Source: Verrucomicrobia bacterium UBA7008
GTDB taxonomy: Bacteria; Verrucomicrobiota; Kiritimatiellia; RFP12; UBA1067
DNA: 23,780 bases
Assembly (NCBI GenBank): GCA_002449695.1
Contig: DJXI01000007.1
Location: 1 to 23,780 of the forward strand
Reading direction: 5' to 3'
Positions 9,102 through 14,817 of this stretch are shown here, piece after piece; the first letter of the stretch is position 1; each line of letters starts with the position of its first letter. The notes under the pieces were generated by a model. The model worked only from the letters and a program-made list of their open reading frames with translations. It ran no database searches and was not told the DNA's origin. A program made the position numbers and the translations under genes.

Positions 9102-9135
9102 GGCTTTCCCCTGAACAGGCAAGGTAGCTCGAGGC

Positions 9136-9175
9136 TTCTAGGGTTCTAGGCGTCTAGAATTCTAGAAGTCTAGCT
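9136..9175. repeat. TCTAG octamer array, exact 8-base period
   Basis: TCTAG starts at 9137, 9145, 9153, 9161 and 9169, exactly eight bases apart. The three bases between copies vary (GGT, GCG, AAT, AAG). CTAG is a rare tetramer in many bacterial genomes, so five in register is striking. Confidence 0.8.
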
Positions 9176-9180
9176 TCTTT

Positions 9181-9269
9181 GACTTCAGACTTCGGACTTC
9201 GGACTTCGAGGTTGAGGCGACGGCGGCGGGCTTGGCCGTTTCGAAGTCTGAAGTCAGATGTCCGAAGTC
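9181..9269. repeat. Inverted heptamer array (GACTTCG / CGAAGTC)
   Basis: The left arm, 9181-9208, is four 7-base units, GACTTCA then GACTTCG three times. The right arm, 9242-9269, is four units of the complementary sense (CGAAGTC, TGAAGTC, AGATGTC, CGAAGTC). The arms can pair into a long imperfect hairpin with a 33-base loop. The layout, tandem heptamers in inverted arms, is the same as in the elements at 12942 and 21001, although the heptamer differs. Confidence 0.8.
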
Positions 9270-9298
9270 CTTTTCCCGCGCTGCGCGCGACCACGAAA

Positions 9299-9315
9299 GC
9301 GGGCCTCCGGCCCGC
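9299..9315. repeat. Perfect GC hairpin (7-bp stem, TCC loop)
   Basis: GCGGGCC (9299-9305), loop TCC, GGCCCGC (9309-9315). No T-run follows, so it is not called a terminator. Confidence 0.5.
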
Positions 9316-9373
9316 CACGAAAATGAGGTTTGGTAGGGCTGCTTGTCCTCAAGCCGCCGCAGCGGCGAATCGC

Positions 9374-9470
9374 GGGCGATTGGGGACAATCGCCCCTACC
9401 AGGCGAATCACGGGCGATTGGGGACAATCGCCCCTACTGGCCGATTGAGCGGGCGATTGGGGACCGTCCC
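9374..9470. repeat. Three tandem copies of a GGGCGATTG hairpin element
   Basis: Copies start at 9374, 9412 and 9451. The first two are perfect hairpins: GGGCGATTG, loop GGGA, CAATCGCCC, followed by CTAC. The third keeps the left arm and loop, but its right arm has diverged to CCGTCCC. The period is 38-39 bases, and the segments between copies are related (GGCGAATC, GGCCGATTG). Confidence 0.75.
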
Positions 9471-9493
9471 TGCGCGTCAGCGCCAAAATCCGA

Positions 9494-9523
9494 CTGACGG
9501 GCGAAATGGAGATGTGATATACT
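9494..9523 (+). promoter_or_regulatory. Extended -10 promoter for the peptidase gene
   Basis: TG (9515-9516), A, TATACT (9518-9523) form an extended -10. CTGACG at 9494-9499 is a weak -35 with an 18-base spacer. Transcription would start near 9530, leaving a leader of about 26 bases with GAGG (9547-9550) before ATG 9556. The block TGTGATATACTATGCGGC matches the rpsT promoter at 16 of 18 positions. Confidence 0.65.
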
Positions 9524-9555
9524 ATGCGGCAACTGGTTGTTTCTACGAGGTGCAA

Positions 9556-10617
9556 ATGAAAAAGAAAGTTTCATGCAATCCGTTCGCCGCGCGCCTGGAG
9601 GCGTTCGTCGGCAAGTTGAAGGAAGAGGGCGTCGAAGTCGCGCTCGTGTACGGCGAGGCGAACGTCAAGAGCCTGACGGGCGTCGACTGCGACAACGCCT
9701 GCCTGAAGGTGACGGTGCGGCCCGAGGGGCACGCGGCGGACGTCGTCTTCCACACCGACTTCCGCTACGTGCCGATGGTGAACCGCGTCGCGCCCTGGGT
9801 GAAGGTCGCCGACCTGAAGAAGCTCAAGTTCAAGGCGACGCGCATCGGCTACGAGTCGTCCATCACGGCGGCGCGCTTCGCGAAGCTCCAGAAGGACCAC
9901 AAGGGCGCGAAATTCATCGACATCGCCGCGATCCTCTCGAACCTGCGCGCCGTCAAGACGGCGGACGAGATCGCGAAGCTGCGCGCGGCCGAGGCGCTGA
10001 ACGACGCAATCTGGGCCGACGCGCAGAAGGCGTTCAAGCCCGGCATGACGGAAAAGCAGATGGCGCGCGTCATCCAGCACCTGATGATCGAGCGCGGCGA
10101 CGGCGAGGCGTTCGCGACGATCGTCTGCGTCGGCAGGAACGCCGCCGAGTGCCACCACGTGCCGGACGACACCGTGTGGAACGGCCGCGAGCCGGTGCTC
10201 GTCGACATGGGCGTGAAGCTGAACGGCTACTGCAGCGACATGACGCGCAACCTCGTGCCCGCGCGCGCGTCGAAGCTCTACCGCAAGGTGTACGACCTCG
10301 TGCGGCAGGCGAACGAGCTCGGCATCCGGTCCGCGCGTCCCGGCATCACGTCGGGCCGGCTCGACGGGATCGTGCGCGCGTTCCTGAAGAAGAACGGCTT
10401 CGAGAAGGAATTCGGCCACTCGCTCGGCCACGGCGTCGGCATCGAGATCCACGAGGCGCCGTGGGCCGCGAAGAAGCAGAAGACGGTCCTTCAGCCCGGC
10501 ATGAGCGTCACCATCGAGCCGGGCATCTACCTTGTCGACAACCTCGGCGTGCGCATCGAAGACCTGGTCGTCATCACCGACGACGGCTGCGAGGTGCTGT
10601 CGCATTCCGCGAAGTGA
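9556..10617 (+). CDS. M24-family Xaa-Pro peptidase (aminopeptidase/dipeptidase)
   Basis: A 353-residue cytoplasmic metallopeptidase that would remove the residue before proline in peptides or dipeptides. It has the two-domain layout of PepQ/PepP-type enzymes: a creatinase-like N-terminal domain (about 1-135) and a 'pita-bread' catalytic domain. All five metal ligands expected for M24 are present: Asp217 (LVDMG), Asp228 (CSDMTRN), His292 (GHGVGIEIHE), Glu321 (TIEPGIY) and Glu335 (VRIEDL). The conserved His299 of the HE motif is also present. The start at ATG 9556 is chosen for CGAGG five bases upstream; the longer frame from 9343 only translates intergenic repeats. Length fits PepQ-like dipeptidases (about 350-360 aa) better than PepP (about 440 aa), but the substrate cannot be fixed. 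The stop is one base before the next start, implying translational coupling. Confidence 0.9.
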   Translation: MKKKVSCNPFAARLEAFVGKLKEEGVEVALVYGEANVKSLTGVDCDNACLKVTVRPEGHAADVVFHTDFRYVPMVNRVAPWVKVADLKKLKFKATRIGYESSITAARFAKLQKDHKGAKFIDIAAILSNLRAVKTADEIAKLRAAEALNDAIWADAQKAFKPGMTEKQMARVIQHLMIERGDGEAFATIVCVGRNAAECHHVPDDTVWNGREPVLVDMGVKLNGYCSDMTRNLVPARASKLYRKVYDLVRQANELGIRSARPGITSGRLDGIVRAFLKKNGFEKEFGHSLGHGVGIEIHEAPWAAKKQKTVLQPGMSVTIEPGIYLVDNLGVRIEDLVVITDDGCEVLSHSAK

Positions 10618-10618
10618 C

Positions 10619-11497
10619 ATGAAGATCCTGATCACCGGCGGAAAGGGGATGCTGGGGCGGACGCTCCGGCGCGCGCTCGGCGGCGAACACGAACTCGTCG
10701 TCGCCGATCTGCCCGACTGGGACATCACGAAGGACGACGACTTCGCGGCGCGGCTCCTCGCGGTCCGGCCCGACGTCGTGATCCACTGCGCGGCGATGAC
10801 GAAGGTGGACGACTGCGAGACGCACCGCGAGCTCGCCTTCCGGCTGAACGAGGACGGCACGCGCAACGTGGCGCTCGCGGCGAAGCTCTGCGGCGCGCGG
10901 CTCTTCGCGATCTCGACGGACTACGTCTTTTCGGGCGAGCCGCCGCGCGAGCCGTGGGCGTGGGGCGAGCAGGACATCCCGCGCCCGCGCACGGTCTACG
11001 GCGCGAGCAAGTTCGCGGGCGAGCAGATGGCGCAGATGATCTACCCCGACAACACGGTGATCCTGCGCATCGCGTGGCTGTACGGCGCGGGCGGCCCTAG
11101 CTTCGTGCACACGATGGCGCAGCTCGGCGCGGACGCGTCCGGCGCGCCGCTGAAGGTCGTCGACGACCAGCGCGGCAACCCGACGTCGACGCAGGTCGTG
11201 GCGGACGTGATCCGGTTCCTGCTGACGAAGCCCGACGTGAGCGGCATCGTCCACGCGACGTGCGAGGAGCAATGCACGTGGTATGAGCTCACGTGCGAGC
11301 TCAGGCGGCTCCTGGGCGCGCGCTTCCCGCGCGCGGTCGTGCCGTGCACGACGGCGGAGTTCCCGCGCCCCGCGCCGCGCCCGCGCAACTCCGCGCTCAA
11401 GAAGAGCGTCCTGAACGTCCTCGGCTACCGCACGCCGCCGTGGCGCGCGGCGCTGGCCGATTTCGTCGCGCGCGAGTTTGCCCTTCCCGGTTGCTAA
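10619..11497 (+). CDS. rfbD: dTDP-4-dehydrorhamnose reductase (RmlD) family protein
   Basis: A 292-residue extended short-chain dehydrogenase/reductase. RmlD uses NAD(P)H to reduce dTDP-4-keto-rhamnose, the last step in dTDP-rhamnose synthesis for surface polysaccharides. Visible motifs are the Rossmann glycine motif GGKGMLG (residues 7-13), ISTDYVFSG with Ser99/Thr100/Asp101/Tyr102, and the catalytic YxxxK, Tyr127-Lys131 (YGASK). PTST near residue 187 matches the family's substrate loop. The start at ATG 10619 follows the peptidase stop with one base between and has no strong ribosome binding site of its own, so coupled translation is likely. The usual partners rmlA, rmlB and rmlC are not in the window. 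The exact nucleotide-sugar substrate is therefore inferred from family only; other SDR reductases of this family have different substrates. Confidence 0.8.
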   Translation: MKILITGGKGMLGRTLRRALGGEHELVVADLPDWDITKDDDFAARLLAVRPDVVIHCAAMTKVDDCETHRELAFRLNEDGTRNVALAAKLCGARLFAISTDYVFSGEPPREPWAWGEQDIPRPRTVYGASKFAGEQMAQMIYPDNTVILRIAWLYGAGGPSFVHTMAQLGADASGAPLKVVDDQRGNPTSTQVVADVIRFLLTKPDVSGIVHATCEEQCTWYELTCELRRLLGARFPRAVVPCTTAEFPRPAPRPRNSALKKSVLNVLGYRTPPWRAALADFVAREFALPGC

Positions 11498-11519
11498 TTT
11501 CGCGCCGTTGTGATAGACT
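11491..11519 (+). promoter_or_regulatory. Extended -10 promoter for the carboxyltransferase operon
   Basis: TTGCTA (11491-11496), a 17-base spacer, and TG-A-TAGACT (11511-11519). The -35 overlaps the stop codon of the upstream reductase gene. Only nine bases separate the -10 from ATG 11529, so the transcript would begin at or within about three bases of the start codon. Confidence 0.6.
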
Positions 11520-11528
11520 TATGGCCGT

Positions 11529-13250
11529 ATGAAGAAAATGGATCAGAAGGACAGCTTTGTCCGCATCACCGATACGACACTCCGCGACGCGCACCAGTCG
11601 CTCTGGGCGACGCGCATGCGCACCGACGACATCCTCAAGATCGCCGAGGAAATCGACAGCGCGGGCTACTATTCGCTTGAATGCTGGGGCGGCGCGACGT
11701 TCGACGTCTGCATGCGCTTCCTGCGCGAAAATCCGTGGGAGCGCCTGCGGCAGATCAAGAAGGTCTGCCGGAAGACGCCGCTCCAGATGCTGCTGCGCGG
11801 CCAGAACCTGCTCGGCTACAAGCACTATCCCGACGACATCGTCGAGCGCTTCGTCGCGCTCGCCTGCGAGAACGGGATGGACATCTTCCGCGTGTTCGAC
11901 GCGCTCAACGACCCGCGCAACCTCGCGACCGCGATCGGCGCGGTGAAGAAGTACGGCGGCCACGCGCAGGGCACGATCAGCTACACGACCTCGCCCGTCC
12001 ACACCGTCGACGCCTACGTCCGGCTCGCGAAGGAGCAGGCGGCGATGGGCATCGACTCGCTCTGCATCAAGGACATGGCGGGCATCCTCACGCCCGGCGC
12101 GGCGCGCGAGCTCGTCGGCGCGCTCCGCAAGGCGCTGCCCGAACTGCCGATCCAGGTCCACTCGCACATGACGAGCGGCATGGCGGCGGCGATGTACATG
12201 GCGGCGGTCGAGGCCGGCGCGGGCTGCGTCGACTGCGCGATCTCCACCATGAGCTCGTTCTCCAGCCAGCCGCCGACGGAATCGATCGTGGCGATCCTCG
12301 AGTCGGAAGGGTTCAAGACGGGGCTCGATCCGGCGCGCCTGGCGAAGATCAACGCCTACTTCAAGGACCTCAAGGCGAAGCGCCAGCCGGCGTCGTCCGC
12401 GCGCGTGGAGCCGGTGGACGCGGGCGTGCTCGTCCACGCGATCCCCGGCGGCATGATCTCGAACCTCCGCGCGCAGCTCGCGCAGCAGGATGCGCTCGAC
12501 CGTCTGCCGGAAGTCCTCGCGGAGCTGCCGAAGACGCGCGCGGACATGGGCTATCCGCCGCTCGTCACCCCGACGTCGCAGATCGTCGGCGTGCAGGCGG
12601 TGCTGAACGTCCTCTCGGGCAAGCGCTATTCGATGGTCACCGAGGAGACGAGGCGCTACGCGGCGGGCTACTACGGGCGCACGCCCGCGCCCATCGCGCC
12701 GAAGCTGAAGAAGCAGCTGTGCGGCGGCCTGAAGCCGATCACGTGCCGGCCGGCGGACCTCCTGAAGCCGGGCCTCCTGATGGCCGCGGCGGAACTGCCG
12801 CCCTACACGATCAAGGCGGAGGAGGACATCCTGAGCTACGCGCTCTTCCCGGAAGTCGCGCTCGGCTACTTCAAGTGGCGCAAGGAGGGCGGCCCCATCC
12901 CCGCCGACGAGGAAGAGGCGAAGCGCGATGCGGCGGCCGGAAGAGTTGAGAGTGGAAAGTCGGGCGAATCGTCGCCTGCTCAACGCTCAACTCTCAATTC
13001 TCAACTCTCGACTCCCAAGGGCACGCCGGTCGTCGCGCCGCTCAACGGCACGTTCTACCGCAGCGACGCGCCCGGCAAGCCGCAGCTGGCGGCGGACGGC
13101 GCGACGGTCAAGGCCGGCGACGCGGTCTGCGTCGTCGAGGCGATGAAGCTGTTCAACCCGATCAAGGCGCCCGCCGCGGGGAGGATCACGTTCCTCGCCA
13201 AACACGGCGCGAGCGTCGTCAAGGGCGCGACGATCGCGGTCATCGCTTAA
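11529..13250 (+). CDS. oadA: Biotin-dependent carboxyltransferase (OadA / PycB type)
   Basis: A 573-residue enzyme of the oxaloacetate decarboxylase alpha / pyruvate carboxylase subunit B family, moving CO2 between biotin and pyruvate/oxaloacetate. An HMGL-like TIM barrel (about 10-275) carries the metal-binding DTTLRDAHQS (Asp20), the probable catalytic Lys181 (IKDMAG) and the metal ligands His211/His213 (HSHMTSG). A conserved PYC/OADA domain follows (about 295-460). A repeat-derived linker (472-497) leads to a biotin carrier domain (about 498-573) with biotinyl-Lys540 in EAMKLF. That carrier resembles AccB (FYRSDAPGKP 'thumb', EAMKLFN) more than the EAMKMEN of usual OadA. No OadB/OadG or biotin carboxylase is adjacent, so decarboxylase versus carboxylase cannot be settled. 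ATG 11529 lacks a ribosome binding site and lies nine bases after a -10, suggesting a leaderless start. The next gene begins 28 bases downstream. Confidence 0.85.
   Translation: MKKMDQKDSFVRITDTTLRDAHQSLWATRMRTDDILKIAEEIDSAGYYSLECWGGATFDVCMRFLRENPWERLRQIKKVCRKTPLQMLLRGQNLLGYKHYPDDIVERFVALACENGMDIFRVFDALNDPRNLATAIGAVKKYGGHAQGTISYTTSPVHTVDAYVRLAKEQAAMGIDSLCIKDMAGILTPGAARELVGALRKALPELPIQVHSHMTSGMAAAMYMAAVEAGAGCVDCAISTMSSFSSQPPTESIVAILESEGFKTGLDPARLAKINAYFKDLKAKRQPASSARVEPVDAGVLVHAIPGGMISNLRAQLAQQDALDRLPEVLAELPKTRADMGYPPLVTPTSQIVGVQAVLNVLSGKRYSMVTEETRRYAAGYYGRTPAPIAPKLKKQLCGGLKPITCRPADLLKPGLLMAAAELPPYTIKAEEDILSYALFPEVALGYFKWRKEGGPIPADEEEAKRDAAAGRVESGKSGESSPAQRSTLNSQLSTPKGTPVVAPLNGTFYRSDAPGKPQLAADGATVKAGDAVCVVEAMKLFNPIKAPAAGRITFLAKHGASVVKGATIAVIA
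12942..13013. repeat. In-frame inverted heptamer array inside the carboxyltransferase gene
   Basis: The left arm (from 12942) is AGAGTTG, AGAGTGG, AAAGTCG. The right arm (12979-13013) is five heptamers, CTCAACG, CTCAACT, CTCAATT, CTCAACT, CTCGACT. AGAGTTGAGA (12942-12951) pairs perfectly with TCTCAACTCT (12999-13008). The stretch codes for a polar linker (RVESGKSGESS...TLNSQLSTP) between the PYC/OADA domain and the biotin carrier domain. Its composition is unlike the GC-rich sequence on both sides. Confidence 0.85.
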
Positions 13251-13266
13251 TACAACGTCAAACGAC

Positions 13267-13273
13267 AAGGAGG
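13267..13273 (+). promoter_or_regulatory. Full-consensus ribosome binding site of glgA
   Basis: AAGGAGG lies five bases before ATG 13279. It is the only full-length anti-16S match in the window and contrasts with the genes that have none. Confidence 0.75.
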
Positions 13274-13278
13274 TTCCC

Positions 13279-14805
13279 ATGGCCAAGGAAAAAGTCAAGA
13301 ATCCGAGAATCCTGATCGTCACGCCCGAGATCACCTACCTGCCGGAAGGCATGGGCAACCTCGCGGGCAAGATGAGCGCCAAGGCCGGCGGCATGGCGGA
13401 CGTGAGCGCGTCGCTCACCTCGGCCCTGTACCAGCTCGGCGCGGACGTGCACGTGGCGCTGCCGCACTACCGGCGCATGTTCCACATCGAGACGGCCCAG
13501 CTCGTCTCGGATGAACTGCGCAAGTACAAGAGCCACCTCTCGGACGAGCGCATCCACCTGGCGGAGGACCGCTGCTTCTACTACCGCGACACGGTGTACG
13601 ACCGCGGCGACGGCAACGTGAAGCTGGCGCTCGCGTTCCAGCGCGAAGTGATCAACAACATCATCCCGCACGTGCAGCCGGACCTCATCCATTGCAACGA
13701 CTGGATGACGGGCCTCATCCCGGCGGCCGCGCGCCGCATGGGGATTCCCTGCCTCTTCACGGTGCACAACATCCACACGCAGAAGCTGACGCTCGCGCAG
13801 GTGGAGGACGCGGGCATCGACGCGGCGGAGTTCTGGTCGAACCTCTACTACAGCTATCCGCCGTACTCGTACGAGGAGAGCCGCAACAACAATCCGATCG
13901 ACCTGCAGGCGTCGGGCTGCTTCGCGGCGCACTTCATCAACACCGTCTCGCCCACGTTCCTGGAGGAGATCGTCAACGGCTGGCACGCGTTCGTGCCGGA
14001 CTCGATCCGCAACGAGATGCGCAACAAGTACAACGCGGGCTGCGCGGCGGGCATCCTGAACGCGCCGGACGCGGCCGACAATCCCGCGACGGACGACAAG
14101 ATTCCGTTCAAGTACGGCCCCGAGAACCATTGGGAGATGAAGCGCCAGAACAAGCTCGCCCTGCAGCACGCGCTGGGGCTCGAGGAGAATCCCGACGCGC
14201 CGCTCTTCTTCTGGCCGAGCCGCCTCGACCCGGTGCAGAAGGGCCCGCAGCTTCTGACCGACATCACCTACCGCTTCCTCGACAAGTACGCCGCCGACGG
14301 CGCGCAGCTCGCGATCATCGCGAACGGCCCGTACCAGCAGCCGTTCTGGGACATCCAGTCCTTCCACGGCATCTCGAAGCGCCTGGCGGTCCACAACTTC
14401 GACGGACGCCTCTCGCAGCTCGGCTTCGCGGCGAGCGACTTCACGCTGATGCCGTCCCTGTTCGAGCCGTGCGGCCTGCCGCAGATGCAGGCGCCGATCT
14501 ACGGCTCGCTCGCGATCGCGCACAACACGGGCGGCCTCCACGACACGGTGAACCCGCTCGACTGGAACGCGTCGCGCGGCAACGGCTTCGTCTTCGACAC
14601 GTACGACTCGGGCGGGCTCATGTGGGCGATGGAGCAGGCGATGGCCTTCTATCATCAGCCGCAGAACGTCCGCGAGCGCGAGATCGCGCGCATCATGCGC
14701 GAATCGCTCAAGCGCTTCAACCACGAGGAATGCGCGCGCGAATACATCAAGCTGTACGAAAAGATGCTCGACCGGCCGCTCGTCAAGCGCTCGACCGCCG
14801 ACTAA
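13279..14805 (+). CDS. glgA: Glycogen/starch synthase, GT5 family
   Basis: A 508-residue cytoplasmic glycosyltransferase that would add glucose from ADP-glucose (or UDP-glucose) to the non-reducing end of alpha-1,4-glucan. The N-terminal substrate loop reads KAGGMADV (residues 35-42), a variant of the usual KTGGLADV or KVGGLADV. HCNDW matches the HxHDW region of GT5 enzymes, and TVHNIH is the next conserved block. The C-terminal Rossmann domain has PSRLDPVQKG, then PSLFEPCGLPQ with Glu396, and TGGLHDTV. These are the donor-binding and catalytic motifs of GlgA. Length is close to the usual 470-500. The start is fixed by AAGGAGG five bases upstream. It sits between the carboxyltransferase (28 bases before) and the A2M gene (12 bases after), so it is probably in one operon, although the functional link to envelope genes is unclear. 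No other glycogen gene is in the window. Confidence 0.88.
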   Translation: MAKEKVKNPRILIVTPEITYLPEGMGNLAGKMSAKAGGMADVSASLTSALYQLGADVHVALPHYRRMFHIETAQLVSDELRKYKSHLSDERIHLAEDRCFYYRDTVYDRGDGNVKLALAFQREVINNIIPHVQPDLIHCNDWMTGLIPAAARRMGIPCLFTVHNIHTQKLTLAQVEDAGIDAAEFWSNLYYSYPPYSYEESRNNNPIDLQASGCFAAHFINTVSPTFLEEIVNGWHAFVPDSIRNEMRNKYNAGCAAGILNAPDAADNPATDDKIPFKYGPENHWEMKRQNKLALQHALGLEENPDAPLFFWPSRLDPVQKGPQLLTDITYRFLDKYAADGAQLAIIANGPYQQPFWDIQSFHGISKRLAVHNFDGRLSQLGFAASDFTLMPSLFEPCGLPQMQAPIYGSLAIAHNTGGLHDTVNPLDWNASRGNGFVFDTYDSGGLMWAMEQAMAFYHQPQNVREREIARIMRESLKRFNHEECAREYIKLYEKMLDRPLVKRSTAD

Positions 14806-14817
14806 CCGGATAGATCA

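Larger units (their letters stand above)
9102..9555. other. Gene-free spacer composed of short repeats and hairpins
   Basis: About 450 bases with no credible gene. In order it holds a TCTAG octamer array, an inverted heptamer array, a GCGGGCC-TCC-GGCCCGC hairpin, a small GCCGC-CGCA-GCGGC hairpin (9353-9366), a tandem hairpin repeat, and the promoter of the peptidase gene. Open frames run through it (for example upstream of ATG 9556) but only translate the repeats. Confidence 0.75.

Noticed and set aside
9136..9175. Cloning-linker or adapter contamination (XbaI-like TCTAGA sites)
   Set aside because: The sites differ in flanks, keep 8-base register, and a related decayed array occurs far away at 21443. 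A natural repeat fits better.
9299..9315. A transcription terminator for the upstream secreted-protein gene
   Set aside because: A perfect stem but no T-run on either strand.
9374..9470. A possible CRISPR array
   Set aside because: Only three copies with related, not unique, spacers and strong palindromes. No cas gene is nearby.
9343..9555. A 71-codon upstream extension of the peptidase frame
   Set aside because: It only translates the hairpin repeats (GRLGTIAPTG) and crosses the promoter. ATG 9556 has a ribosome binding site.
11521..11532. A three-codon upstream ORF (ATG GCC GTA TGA) overlapping the start of the carboxyltransferase gene
   Set aside because: The predicted transcript begins near 11526, after this ATG, so it would not be in the mRNA.
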